Positions 49,390 to 62,498 are shown, counted from the first letter of the stretch. The stretch: DNA of 64,000 bases from Ophiocordyceps camponoti-saundersi (nom. inval.) (GCA_003339415.1 PDHQ01000124.1:1-64000), one strand, 5' to 3'. The notes: generated by a model not told the origin, from the sequence alone. Translations and numbers: made by a program.

Positions 49390-49740
49390 GAGCTTAAGGA
49401 AAATTTCCTAGTATAATTCTAAAAGTATTTACCTAAGGGGATTTTACGGTAATTTTCGAGTATATTAGTAAAATAGAGATTTCCTAATACGCGGTAATTT
49501 CCTAATATATAAGGATTTCCTAGTAAAATCTAGAGATTTCTAGAAGTATATTTTAATATTAAATTTTACTAGAAATCTTAGTAAAATCTTAAAAGTTATT
49601 ATAGAGAAATCTTAAGAGGAAATCTTAGTAATTCCCTAAATATAAAGGTAATAAAGTTCTTAGGGGAAATCTAAGTAAAATCCTAAAGCGGGAAATCTTA
49701 GGAAATCCTAAGGAAATATTATAAGAGGTTAGGCAATTTA
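49390..49740. repeat. Cluster of degenerate GGAAATC / TAGTAAAAT motifs
   Basis: At least a dozen imperfect copies of GGAAATCYTAG, GATTTCCTAG and TAGTAAAATC occur on both strands within 350 bp. The same motif vocabulary occurs in the Gypsy-1 LTR (11140-11360), so this is probably a decayed LTR of a related family. No boundaries could be set. Confidence 0.5.
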
Positions 49741-50321
49741 TAAAGGTATTATTATATATCCCGTATTAACTCCCCGGGCCGGAAAAGAATTCTAATAGCC
49801 TTATTAACTCCCTATTTTATTTTAGAAATTATTATTATACTCGAAAGCTTTTTCTATATTAACTCTAATAATAATATCTATTTATAAATTAAGAAATATT
49901 ATTAGGGATCTATATATAGAGAACTAAATTAATCTATATAAGGTAAAAAAGAAACGAAAAAATAATAAAGGAAAATTATAATATATATTAAATATATATA
50001 GAAGAATATATATTATAGTAAAAGGTATCGTAATATAGTAAAAGAAAAATAAGAATAATAGGAACGCGACGTAATATATAAACTAAAAGAATAAAATAAA
50101 GAAAAATATCTTATTATCTTTATTATATAAACTAGCGTTTATAATAATATAAGAGCGAATATAGATAATCTTACCGTAACTAGCGTAAGAGATATAGTTT
50201 ATAGCTTTAAGTATAGTATACTTTATAAAAACGGAGGCGTCTAAGATATTATAAATAGTAATAAGGTTAACTATATTAGGGATAGTTATACTTATCCTTA
50301 AGCGTATATCGTAAGCAGTTT
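49741..50321. other. AT-rich degenerate segment, no gene recognised
   Basis: Purine-rich in its middle (about 49940-50110). It ends at ATAGT (50322-50326), the left target duplicate of unit D, and therefore continued originally into 54449. Confidence 0.5.
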
Positions 50322-50326
50322 ATAGT

Positions 50327-50834
50327 TATTAGAATATATATATTACTAGCTACTTAGGAATATAATATACGTTAAATACGCGTAGTATATATTATAGAGA
50401 TAACTATCTTTATATAAATAAAATAGGAGGTTAGGGATATATATAAAAAAGAGTCGAACTTAAGATAATACCGATCTAAGACTAATATAATATTAATATA
50501 ATATATAAAGTTAATATAAAAGGAGGATAAGGAGGTAGTTAATAAGAGGGGGAATATATATATAATATACTTACTTTTCTATACTTTTTAAAAAAAAGAT
50601 AAGTTATAAGTAAAGTTATTATTTAATCTTTTATAACTTTATTAGCTAAAATATATTATATAATAAACGTAATATTCTTATATATTATATAATTTAGATA
50701 AGTTACCTAAACTTTATTATCTAAGTTAATATAATATATATATTTTAAGTTTAATTTATTAATATTTTTATTATAAGAAATTTATAATATAATTTTAGCT
50801 ACTTATTTAGCTTAAGAAAGATACCTAACTAATA
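50327..50834 (+). repeat. Left LTR of unit D
   Basis: 508 bp, ends gatacctaactaata. Confidence 0.88.
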
Positions 50835-51636
50835 CTAATTAGTAATAAAACTAAGTTATATTATAAATTTAATTACCTTTTATTATTTAAAACTTAGTTA
50901 ACTAATATAAGCTAAAATACTAATTTTATTATTATTTAACTTTAATTTAAATTAGAAATAGAAAAGTAATTTAGCTAATAAATATTTATTAAAATACTAA
51001 CTTCTAAAAAATTATAATTATTATTTTAATAATATATAAATATATTTTAATTAATATTTAGTTAATAACTTAATAATTTAGATATCTTAATATTTAGCGA
51101 TAACTTATTATAAGTTAATATTATCTATTTTTTTTTCTTTTTATTTTTAGTTTAGGATTTTTAAGAACTTATTTCGATTTTAACCCGAAATCTTATTAAC
51201 TTTAAATTAGTTTCGATAATTACTTTATAACTATTATTTACTAAGCTTTTATAAGTTTAATATTAGAAATCTCTTATAATTAAGTTAATTTAGTAATATA
51301 TAAAAGATAAAAATAATAAAAAATAAAAATAATAAGAAAAAATAAAGTAAAATCCTTAAAATTAAAGTCCTTTACCCTTACTTTTAACGCGGATATTTAA
51401 GAGGGCGCGATATATAACGATTACGTAAAGCTAGCTAAGTAATATTACTATATTAGTAATATTAGTTAGATATTAACTTAAATATAAATAAAGATTAGAT
51501 TATTATTAGACTTATTTTAGTATATTAGTTTATATATAAAGGCGTATTATCGCTTATAAATATAATAAAAGCTTACGTAAAGGTAATAATAGCTAAAATA
51601 ATTTATTAAGTTAGTATTAATTTATATAAAATTAAG

Positions 51637-52153
51637 GGTGTTTTTTACCCTAACTATATAGCCGGGGTACGGTCCGACCCCGGCATAACCCCGGCAGGAG
51701 TAGTGACCCTGCCGGGCTCCTTTCCTCCCTCGGCAGGAGTGGTGACCCGGCCGAGGCTTAGGTAAGGCACGGGGGCAAGGGTATAATTAGATAACGTAGG
51801 TTATTAGAGGAATAGGTCCCCTTTAATAGCGACTATAATCCGGTAATAGAGTACGATTACGAAGTAAAAACTATCTTCGCTACGGTATCTGCTAATATAC
51901 GTACCGGAACTACTTAAAACTTAAATAAGATATGCGATAAGAAGTATAGGTACCTCTTACTTAGGACCGGCGTAACTTCGGATACTTCCTATAACGATTA
52001 AGCTTTCCGATATAACGAAGTTAGCCTATAAGCTAGCCGAATATATTAAGTAAGGGGTTTTTCCCCGGGCACTCCGGTTTTTCCTCTCTATTAAATAATT
52101 ATATGCCTAGATACCTATATAGGTTACTAGAGTAATATAATATATATATATAT
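51637..52153 (+). mobile_element. SINE copy lacking the tRNA head, inside unit D
   Basis: Plus-strand order GGTG-T6-ACCC, GC-rich CCGGGGTACGG / CCCCGGCAGGAGTAGTGACCC / GGAGTGGTGACCC blocks, then an AT-rich part and an (AT)n tail. It is colinear with the reverse complement of 1936-2452. The left border falls within a base or two of where the tRNA head ends in the full copy, so it is a 5' truncation or a headless variant. Target duplication aaaattaag (51628-51636 and 52154-52162) may be longer because it merges with the AT tail. The empty site is seen in units B (about 25210-25225) and A (about 39070-39085). It retains more TG and CA than unit D around it (ggagtggtgac), suggesting later arrival. 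Confidence 0.87.
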
Positions 52154-52839
52154 AAAATTAAGTTTTAATAAGCTATATATATATTATTATATTAAATACT
52201 TTTTTTAATATATTAGTAATAAGCGGTCGCTAGCTAAAATACTTATTCCTAATAAGCGTTAATAGCTAGCTTTTACTTACTTATATAGCTAATATAATTT
52301 AAATATAAGGGCACCTTTTTAATATTACTATATTAAATAATATTACGCTACGCTTAAGATAATAATATAAATAGCGGCGGGGATATAAAAAGATTATACT
52401 TAGCGGGTTATACTTAATAAGGCGTAATAAGCGTTATTACTAGCGTAAGCGATAATATTTACGGGCACGGGCGAAAAATAATTATAGATACCGTAAAGGG
52501 AGCTTATAAGGGGCGCGTAGAGGAGATAAGAGTAGGACGCGTATAATACGTATTCGAAGCTAAATTTAAAATATATTAGAAACCGGGTTAATCTTAACTT
52601 ATAGCTAATATAAATTAAAGCTAGAATTAATATATTTTTACGCTATTAGCGAATTAAAGCTTTAAGAATATCGTTATTATTAATATTATTCTTAGACTTA
52701 GGATTTAAAATAATAATCTAATAATTACGCGGAGCGGTAAGCGTATAAGGGGGCGGTTTTAATATATAATAAATCTTAAGTTAAGGTTAGTAAAAGCTTA
52801 TTACGATATTAACTTAAGATTAACTTAAACTTACCTTCT

Positions 52840-52846
<7 letters not shown>

Positions 52847-52883
<37 letters not shown>

Positions 52884-52884
52884 G
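52847..52884. repeat. (TAA)n microsatellite in unit D
   Basis: About 12 TAA units. Confidence 0.9.
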
Positions 52885-53935
52885 TAAAAAGATAAGGAAA
52901 GGAATAAGAAGCTTAGGCGCGGGGTAATTTATAAGTAAGGTACTAAGTTACTAATTTATCCCGCTAAATAAAGTACGTACTTACTCCTCTTATAGGTAGT
53001 ATATTAGTATATATTAACCCCTCTTATAGATAAGAGAGGTATATACCTTTTAAGTATAAATACCCCCCCCCCCTTTTTTAAAAAAAAATTTTTTTTTTCC
53101 CTTTTTTTTTATAACCGCCTTAGTTTTTCTTATCTATTTTTCGCGGATAACTTAGCGAAAATTTACCGGGTATCGCGTTTTTTATTTAGTATATTATATT
53201 ATATTTATTTTTTCTTTTTTTAGTCCTCGGACTAGAAAGAGAATATTATTAGGGGATTACGATACCCCTAAGGTTAAGAATTACGCCGCCTTAGGGGTAT
53301 CGTAATATAAAAACTATAATAACCTAGTAGAATTATAAATATTATAATATAAGAACGCTTAGTATTATAAAAAGGAGATAACTTTTATTAGCTATAAGAG
53401 TCTATTAGTTAATAGGGGAGATTTCCCCTCGCGCGGCTAATATTTACTAGGGGTCTTTAAAATAAAACGCCCTAGTAATATCCCTATAGCTAGCTTATAT
53501 TATATTTAGGGGAGTTACTTATTAGTTTTTTAATTTAAAAGTTACTAAGCTAAGAAACTAGCTTATAGTAATAGCTAATAATATACGGTATTAAGCTTTA
53601 TATTAATAATAATATATAGCGTTAAGTTTACTACCTAAACCTTATCTATTATTTATAAAATATAAATAATAAGGAAACGCGATATATAGCTTAATATATA
53701 TTATCTTAGGAAATTATATTAAAATTATTAAGAAATATATTAGATATCGGTATAATATTAACTTAAGTTTATCTATAAATTAGTAAGGTAAGGGTATTTA
53801 TTAATCCTAAACTATATAAGTCCTTAAAAATAAAAAAATAATTTATTTTACGAAAGCTATTAAAAGAACCTAATTATACCTAAACTATTTACTTAATAAA
53901 TATATATTCCTAACTATAAAAAGAAAAGCTACTAA

Positions 53936-54443
53936 TATTAGAATATATATATTACTAGCTATTTAGGAATATAATATACGTTAAATATACGTAATATATA
54001 TTATAAAGATAACTATCTTTATATAAATAAAGTAAGAGGTTAGGGATATATATAAAGAGGAGTTAAACTTAAGATAATACTAATCTAAGATTAATATAAT
54101 ATTAATATAATATATAAAGTTAATATAGGAGGAGGATAGGGAGGTAGTTAATAGGAGGGGGAACGTATATATAATATACTTACTTTTCTATATTTTTTAA
54201 GAGAGAGATAAGTTATAAGTAAAGTTATTATTTAATCTTTTATAACTTTATTAGCTAGAGTATATTATATAGTAGATATAATATTCCTATACGCTATATA
54301 ATCCGGATAAGTTACCTAAACCTTATTATCTAGGTTAATATAGTATATATATTTTAGGTTTAATTTATTAGTATCTCTATTACGAGAAGTTTATAATATG
54401 ATTCTAGCTACCTATTCGGCTTAGGAAGGATGCCTAACCGATA
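53936..54443 (+). repeat. Right LTR of unit D
   Basis: 508 bp, ends gcctaaccgata and is followed by the ATAGT duplicate. Confidence 0.9.
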
Positions 54444-54448
54444 ATAGT

Positions 54449-56990
54449 AAATAGGCTTTATATAGCCGGTTATTATAGCTAATATTCTTTCTTTATTTAT
54501 AGCGTATAGAGTATAGGATAAATAGTATATAACTAATACTATATTATAAAAATATTAAAAAATAATACTAAAAGTATATTAATTTACGGGGTTCTTACCT
54601 AAGCTTAGTAAATATAATAATTATTACTTATTAATAGTTAAATAACTTCGAGATCTATTACTTATTAATAGTAGAATAAATATAAAGACTATTATATATT
54701 AATAGTTAAACGGTGCGACGCGTGCTTTCTATATAAAGCGCGTTATTAATTTCTATTATAGTTCGTGCTAACGCTATATAAAGAGCTAAGAAGTGCCTTA
54801 GTCTATCGTTATATTAATAAAAAGGTTAGCGTTAATAAGTTTAATAATTATAGTATATTTAGTATTATTAGAAAGTTTAATTAGTTAGCCTATCTAACTA
54901 TATAGCTTTTTCGTAACGTTATCGGGAGCTATCTTAACTAAATCTAAGATATTAAAAACCGGAATATTACTAAAATTTAAGGTTATTTTATTTCTAATAA
55001 TATCGCTCTAAGCCGATAAAAGTATATAATTAATAATAATAGCTAATAATAGCGTAATAATATTTTCGCTAGGTAGATATATCTATTCTCTTATATAAAC
55101 GTGCGAGTCTTAATAGTTTCTCTTATAAAACTTTAAAATCTTCTCTAAATTATTAAGCGCGGATTTCTTATTAATAAATATAATAACCTTATTAATATCG
55201 ATTAATATATTCTTAAAAGCGGGAGTATCGAGTAAGATAAGTATAAGAATAGGGAAATCGATAACTTATTTATTATTAATATTAAATATTTTCGCTATAT
55301 AATTTAGGCTAAGGGAAATATTATATTTAGTAAAGTACTTATTAAAGTATATTATTTAAATTAGGGCGATATCTATATCTTAGAATACTAAAGCTTACTT
55401 ATTATAATATATTACGAAAAAAGTAAGCGAGTATTTAATAACTTAGACTAAATTATCGTAATAAATTACTAAGAAATTATTATTAGCCTTTTTAATATTT
55501 TTAGCTTCTAAAACTTTTTAAAATTAAATAGTAATTTTAGAAATAGTTATAGGAGTTATAAGTTACTAAGAGGCGGAATAAGTTTACTTATTAGGGGTTC
55601 TAAGTACGCTTTATTAAGTAAAAGTAAAAAGAATAATAAATTACCTTATTAAGGATTTACTAAAAATAAAAGTTACTTCCTTAACCTTAGTTTTCTTTTC
55701 TATAGCTGCTAATACTATTTATTTTATCTTACTAAAGTAGTTAGTATACGAGATAATAGCTAGGATCTTTTTAATCTCCTCTAATTTTTTAGAGTCTTCG
55801 TAAACTTACTTACTAATTAAGCTTTTAATATAATTTTTTATAATTTCTAATAGCGCGTACGCGCTATAATAGTTCTTTCTAAGTTATTCGGATTATAGAA
55901 AGATATTTCCTTTAATATTAGCGAGGGAATATAGTAGTAAGGGGCGGCTACGGTTTCTTATTAGGGCGGCTAGTATTTTAAAAGTAAAGCTAGTAATAGA
56001 AGAAAATACTATAGTAATTTATTAAGTAGAATATTTAAGCGCTATAATTTTAAAAACTTTAGGTAAGGAGTAATCGGAGCTAGAGTATTTATTATTTAAA
56101 AATAAATATTTAAATTATAATCCTCGTTATTAAGGAGTTATTCTCTATTAGCTTATCTTTTTACTTTCTTATCGATATAATAAATATAACTATCTAACTT
56201 ACTAAAAGATAGATCGTAGCCTTTTACTTAGAGTGCCTATTTTTAGGTAATAAATATTATATAGTTATTTAATTTCTAGTTATTAAATTTATAAGTAAGT
56301 AATTTAAACGAATATTAAAGTTCGGCGAGGTTTCTAAATAGCTAAATAGCTCTCTTAAAGCTTTCGAATATAAGTACTAGGGGAGTGTAAATTAGCTATT
56401 TATAAAATAGCTTATAGTAAGTTCTATTACGAGAATAATAAGGATTATTATAAGGTAGATTAATCTTAGGTATAAAAAAAGGGAAAATAAAAAAAAAACG
56501 AATAGAATTAAAGAATAAAAGTAAATAATTATAAGGGGAATAGATATAATACGTAAGAAAGATATAATAAAGATTAGAAATATAAAAGGGGATAATAAAA
56601 GATAAATAAAAAAAAGAAAAGGTAAGAGAGAAAAAGTAAGAAAATAAAGGGAAATCTAATATAAATAATAATATATTAGGTTTATTATTTCTTAAAAATT
56701 TCACGCGTTCGTTACTAAGTAACTTATTTACCTTATTCTAATAGCTAGTACTTTTTAAGAGTATTTATATATTTTTTCCTAGTAATATCTAGCCTAGCTT
56801 CTAACTTATCTTTTTCTTTTTTAAATTCTTTAATTATCTCCTTTTATTAGAAATCCTTTTTAGCTATCTATTAATTATTATTATTTAGGTATCTTTTCTA
56901 ATATATAAGATACTTTATTTAAGTAATACCTTATCCTCTTTTAACTTTTCTCCTATTAAGGATTTATTTAATCTTATAATTATTAGTATT
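54449..56990 (-). other. Degenerate DNA between unit D and the Gypsy-4 integrase
   Basis: 2.5 kb containing moderately GC-rich islands (about 54710-54800, 55840-55990). It could be the 3' part of Gypsy-4 (a sequence after integrase plus LTR) or an older element. No motif was recognised. Around 56460-56670 lies a purine-rich low-complexity run; its complement gives a 102-residue Phe/Tyr/Ile-rich reading frame that I do not accept as a gene. Confidence 0.45.
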
Positions 56991-58300
56991 AAGCTTAGGG
57001 CTAGGTTATTCTCTTAAAGCGTTAGCTAATTAAAATTATATAATTAATATAATAAGATAGATATTTATAAAATTATTAAGATCTAGTTAATAAGCTAGAT
57101 AGCCGATTTATTTAATTACGTAAAAAAGCTTAGTTTACTATTCCGAAAGCTTCGCTACTTATTTATTAAAAATAAAATATTTTTTCCTAAGTTTTAGCTA
57201 AACCTAATCGCTAAGCTTAAACTTAAACTTTTAATATTTCTTATCGTAACGTTATTTTATTATAGCTTAGGCGTAAGTAATAAAAATAATTATCTTATTT
57301 TTTAATATTTCCCGGAATCTAAAAGAAGCTTAATCGCTTAGATAATAAAAACTATTATTTATTTAAAATCTAGTAAGTAACTTACTTAGCGTAATCTTAA
57401 TAATTAAAAAGAAGGAGTTATTAAGAGAAAACTAAAAAGCTAATAAGGCGTTAATTTATCGCTTTATCAGGAAATTAGTAGTAAAAAATCTAAAAGTAAT
57501 TTTAATAGTTTAGTTTTATTTTTTAGATAAATTATTAATCTAAAGGTAATATATAATTAATATTAAGAGTTTAGTACTAAAAGTAAATTATAAGGTTCTT
57601 TAAAGCTTAAATATAAATTTTAAATTTTAATTAAAGATAATTTATTTTAGAAATCCTTAGTTATAATAAGTAAGCTTATAATATAATTACTAAGCTTATT
57701 CTTTAGCGGTAAAATAATTATATCTAAGGGTTAAAATATATATTTTTAAGAACTTATCGGTAATAGTAAGGAAAATATTATAAAACTTTCTTTTAAGTTT
57801 AGACTAAAGTAAGTTTTTTAAAAAAACTAAAAGGAGTCCGGTAATAAAATTTATTACGATTATATAAAAAGGAATTACTAAGGAATAAATTAGAACTATT
57901 TCCTTAAGGGGAGGCTATTTATTAATCTAATTATATTTATAAATATTATATTTGCTTACGAAATTATTAATTTTTTTCCTTAGTTAGGAAATAATAAAAT
58001 TAAAAGAAAATTTAGCTTATATATATTTTTAGCTAATATAAAATTTACGAAAATAATATTTAGAAATAATTTCTTTAATATAATTTTTAAAAATATAAAG
58101 TTATCGTTAATTATTAATATTTTTAAAATATAATAAGCTATTTACTTAGATAAAAGGGAGTCTTTCTTAAAAGTTTTTATCTCCGAGTTATTTTAAGATT
58201 TTAAATTATTATATATTAAGAAAATATTTTTTAAAAATCTTATATTAAAAGGCGTTATTAAAAATAGCTTTTAAGGAAATAAGTATATAGTTTTAGTTAA
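56991..58300 (-). pseudogene. Gypsy-4 integrase remnant with GPY/F-type end
   Basis: The minus-strand frame at about 57260-57050 reads RYDKKYxKFKFKLSDxVxLKL and then LSExxTKLFYVIKxIGYLAYxLDL. This matches the integrase C-terminal pattern RYDxxHxxxxFxxGDxVxLxL...KLSxxxxGPFxVxxxIGxLAYxLxLP closely. Internal TAA/TAG are at Gln/Trp positions. The catalytic core should be at 57400-58200 but was not read residue by residue. Confidence 0.8.
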
Positions 58301-60000
58301 TATAATCCTCTTAGATATCCTTAAGTTCTCCTTATTTTTTTTCCGGGATTATTTCTAAAAAAAAGCGTAAAAGAGAGTTTACGAGAATATTAAAAATACT
58401 TAGGATATATTAAACTTTAAGAGGATATTAACTTAGAAACTAAGAAATAAAAATAAGGTAATTATTACTCCTTATATTAATAGTAAAAAAAGGTTTATTT
58501 TATAATTACTAAAATTATAATATAATTTATAAAAATTACGATTTTCGGTTTCTAAATTTTAATTAAATAAGTTTAAAATTTACGATAAGCTTATATTAAG
58601 TAGAAAATCTTAAGTTTAATTAGCTAATATCTAATTTTAGCTAATTTAAAAGTATAATTAAGATAATAAATAAGTTTAATAAATTATTAAGGCGAAGCTA
58701 AAAATTATTTCTAAGATTTTTTATTATTAATATAAAAAAGATAAGCTATAAAATTATTTTTTTAAAAGATATTAATTTATAAAAAAAGTTAATAATTAGG
58801 AAAGAACTAACTAAAAGTAACGTTATTATAAAAGGTATTAATAATATTATTAAAATAATTAGTTTCTTCCTTTATCGGGATAATCTTAAACTAAGAGGTA
58901 AAAGTATTTTTTTTTAGTCTAATAATAGGTACTTTATTTTCCTATCTTTTTCGGAATATTACTATTTTATATTTCTAAAAAGAGTTAATTTATTACGTAA
59001 AATAAGGAATAAGATATCTTATTTATCTAACTAATTTAATCTATTACTTAAGATATTATAAAATATTAAAAAACTTAATATCTTATAAAGCTTTTACTTA
59101 AGATTAAATATTTATTAGTATAAATCCGTTAATATAATACCTTAATATTTTTATAAATAGGTAATAAAAAAATAATTTAGAAGTAAAAAGGGAAAGATTT
59201 ATATTAATAAAAAGATTAAATATAGTAAATAAATACTTAATATAATTTTCTAAAAAGTTAGAGAAGATTATTATATCGTTAATATATCTAATAATATATA
59301 CTTTATATAGTCGGAGAATATAATTAATAAATCTTTATATATAAGTAGGCGAATTTTTATATTTTATAAAAGCGATTATAGCTTTTTTTAATTTATAGTA
59401 AAAAATAATTATAAACCGCTCTTAGTAATCTAAATAGATAAGAAACTAATAGAAAAAGCTTTAAATATTAATAGTAAAAATAACCTTTTTACTTATTAAT
59501 TTATAAATTATATCTTAAGGGAGAGGTATTAGATATATATTAGGAATAGCTATATTATTTAAAGCTCGTAAATTATTAATAATATATAGTTTACCTTTTC
59601 TCTAAATAATAAAATATAAACTAGCGAAAAGTAAAGCTTTAAGCGCTTATTCTATTTTACCTTATAAATATATATTATTATACTTTTTATTAAGAAAATC
59701 CTAATTAAGTTTATTTAGTAAATAGGGATATAAACTAAGTTTTTTCTTATATTAATTATTAATAAGGGGGATTTTTAAATACCGCTTAGGGGGTAGATTA
59801 ATTAGTTTAATATTTTCTTAGAGTTTTGGAAGGGAATTATAAAATTATTTTACTTTTCCGGATAACTAAAAATCTAATATATAAATTTTAACGCTATATT
59901 CTCCTTCGATTTCTAAGATATCGGGTATCTTAGAGATACCTAAATAATAAGGTTAACTTAAATCTAAGATATTAATAAGAGGTAAGTTAGTATTAGTTTT
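58301..60000 (-). pseudogene. Gypsy-4 reverse transcriptase and RNase H remnant
   Basis: Nearly open minus-strand frame. GKLYIINNLRALNNIAIPN (about 59610-59550) matches GKxRVVxDLRALNxxTxPD; FTINIxSFFYxFLIY matches the FxTVxDxxSFFYQxxV segment; KNSPTYIxRFINYILR matches KNSPAYVQRxMDxxLR. YINDIIIFSNFLENYIKYL (about 59295-59235) is the YxDDIxIFSxTxEEHxxHL box, with the first Asp changed to Asn and the second intact. RNase H follows at lower coordinates (about 58400-59000). This is a different Gypsy family from Gypsy-1 and Gypsy-2. Confidence 0.9.
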
Positions 60001-62297
60001 ATTAGATAATATTATTTAGTTTAAAAAAGAATTTAGTATTAAATATTTATTAAGGTTATCTAAGAAGTCTTTCTTAGTAATTTATTAAGGGATTATAAAA
60101 GAAAATTAATTGTTAAGATCTAATATAATACTAACTTTTTCTTTTTATTTAAAAAAAATTAATTTATTACTTAAGTTAAAAATAATTAAATAGAAATAAT
60201 TACGAATAATTAAACTTAAAAAGAAATAAAAGTTAAGGAAGAAGATAAGGTTATAATTCTTAGGAGAATTTTTAATTAATATTAAAATCGTACTTATAAA
60301 AAGAGAAAAGATTATTATTATTAAAATAGCTATTATATATTTACGAATAGCTAATCTTTTATAAGTAAAATAGTATTTACTATATATTCCTCCGTAAAGT
60401 TAAATTTAAAGCTTTTATTAAGAGTTAAGAATATCGATTTTATAAAAGATTAAGAATCCTTATCCTAATAAAACTCCGGTAAGAAAATATTTAATAACCT
60501 AAGCGCTAGCTTTAAACTTACTAATATAAAACTTATTATTAATTTTACTAATAATATATAAAATAAAAATAGCCTAATTATAAGTTAAAGCTAATTCGAT
60601 ATTATTTAAGCTACGAACTATTATTAGATTATAGTTAATATTATTAAACTTATTAAGTAAGTTTTTCCTAATAAGGGATCTATTTACTTTAATATTAATA
60701 TATATTTCTATAACGTTAAATAGTTCGTTTTTACCGAATACTAAAATCTTTATATAGGAAAAATAGGAAACCTATTCTAAAGGAAAATTAGTTATCTAAG
60801 AAGTAGCTTCGATAATAGGAAAGTTTTTAAGAAAGAGGTCTCTAATAATATTAAGAGGTTTTATCTTATATTTCTTAAAATCTAAAATAAAATAATATAA
60901 GTTATTAGCTAATTACTTATCTTTTTTAGCCTTAGATAATTTAGATAAGTTAGTTTTATTATTTAGATTATATTCTAAGATATTAAGGATTATATTATAT
61001 ATTTTAGAAAAGATTATAAAAACTTTATTAATATTAAGATCTTATTCGGTAAGTTTATAAGTAAGATTAATAAGGATAAGATTACCTTTTAAGCTTTTTC
61101 TATTTTTCTTTAAGAAAAGCTATTTTATCTTTATTTTAAATTTAATATTCTTATCGAAAGGTTTCTAGGTATTATCTATTAGCTTTTAGGGAAATTATTT
61201 AGTTTATAATCTAATTAGTAATTTAAATTTCGTAAGAATTTCTCCTTAGAATTATTTACTTTATATTTACGTTAAAGTAACTTACCTAAAGCTATATATT
61301 AAGTAGCGTTATTTTATAAATTACCTTAAGTTTTTTTAGTTAGCTTAGTTTAAAAGTTTAAAATAAGTTATTTATATTTATATATTTAGTTATTTAAGGT
61401 ATTTTTACTAATTAGTTATCGGAAAGTTTCTTAAAATAAGATATTAAGTTAAAAGAAGATAATTATTAATATAGATTATTCGGGATAAAGAGCTACTTAA
61501 GCTATTTTTTTTATTTTAAATACTTATAATCGGAAATCTTTTTTAATAAGTATATCCTAAAATATAAAGCTTTATTTTTATATAGTAAGAGCGGTAATAT
61601 TAGGTTAAATAGTAAACTTTTTCTAAAAAGCTTTTACTTATTCTTAGATTCCTAAATTAGGAAAAATAAGTTCTAATCTAATTTAAGGGTTTAGATTTTT
61701 AGAATATTATTTTATAATATAACCTTTAAGAAAAAAAGGAATAAATTATATAAGTTTATTTATATAATCTTTACTTTAAGCGGTAACTTATTTTAAAGCG
61801 TTTATAAATTAGTTAATATTTTAATAAATAATAATTTAATTAGTTTTTTTAATTTAATTAAAAGTAATATTAAAAATACTAATAAGTTTAAATTATCTAA
61901 TATTTTTAGCTTATAACTTAACTTATTATTTAAATAATTTTTATAAATTTAATTAATTATATTATTATAAATTATTATTTAAGTTAATATATTTAAAGTA
62001 ATCTAAGTTTTAAGGTATAATATTATAGAAATAGAGTATATTATTAACTATCTATATTATTTTTTCCTTTTCCGCGGAAAGTAAAGGAGGTTTTCTAGAA
62101 TTAAATAATATTATAGGAGGATTTAGAAAATATTACTTTTTTAAGGTATTCTTCCTTAAAGTAGATAGTTCTCTTTTTAGAGAGGATTCTTATAGCGTAA
62201 AGGTTTTCTTACCTTTATCTTAAGAGGAGGTTTCCTTTTTACCTTCTTCCTAAAAAGGGATTTCGGTATTTTCCTTATTTTCTTCTAGTAAAGTAAA
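60001..62297 (-). pseudogene. Gypsy-4 upstream part (presumed protease and gag)
   Basis: By position upstream of RT on the minus strand. No zinc knuckle or protease site is readable. It is interrupted on its upstream side by the Gypsy-2b LTR at 62302, so the 5' LTR of Gypsy-4 is outside or deleted. A purine/pyrimidine-patterned stretch (about 62170-62290) ends it. Confidence 0.45.
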
Positions 62298-62301
62298 TAG
62301 C

Positions 62302-62498
62302 TAAAATTCCTCGATCGGTCTTAAATTATAAGATCAGATTAGATCGTATAAGGTTATACGTTAGGGTATTAGTAATCGTGATCCTTTTTATATTAATCTA
62401 ATAATAAGTCTAATAATAATAATAATTCCTCTAAGTTCCCTTTTCTTATCCTCCTATCCCTTATCCCCTTATACCTTATCCTCTACGCCTGCCTAATA
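62302..62498 (-). repeat. 3' LTR of Gypsy-2b
   Basis: 197 bp, one base shorter than in Gypsy-2a (ctctacgcc versus ctctaacgcc). Likely left target bases are TAGC (62298-62301). Confidence 0.88.

Larger units (their letters stand above)
50327..54443 (+). mobile_element. Unit D: 508-bp-LTR element carrying a SINE, intact target duplication
   Basis: LTRs lie at 50327-50834 and 53936-54443 (508 bp each), with TSD ATAGT (50322-50326 and 54444-54448). Length without the SINE and its duplicated target is about 3.59 kb, equal to unit C. Interior landmarks follow unit A: (TAA)n at 52847-52884, TATA plus C11 at about 53052-53073. A purine run aaaaagaaaagc precedes the right LTR. Like its sisters it shows no pol motifs. 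Confidence 0.93.

Noticed and set aside
17617..52884. CRISPR-like or satellite array formed by the regularly placed (TAA)n tracts
   Set aside because: The spacing simply reflects their fixed position within the dispersed 508-bp-LTR units, and there are no repeat-spacer arrays.
56396..56704. 102-residue ATG-initiated reading frame on the minus strand
   Set aside because: It is the antisense of a purine-rich low-complexity run (56460-56670). It gives a Phe/Tyr/Ile/Leu-rich product without domain, promoter or neighbour support, inside transposon debris.
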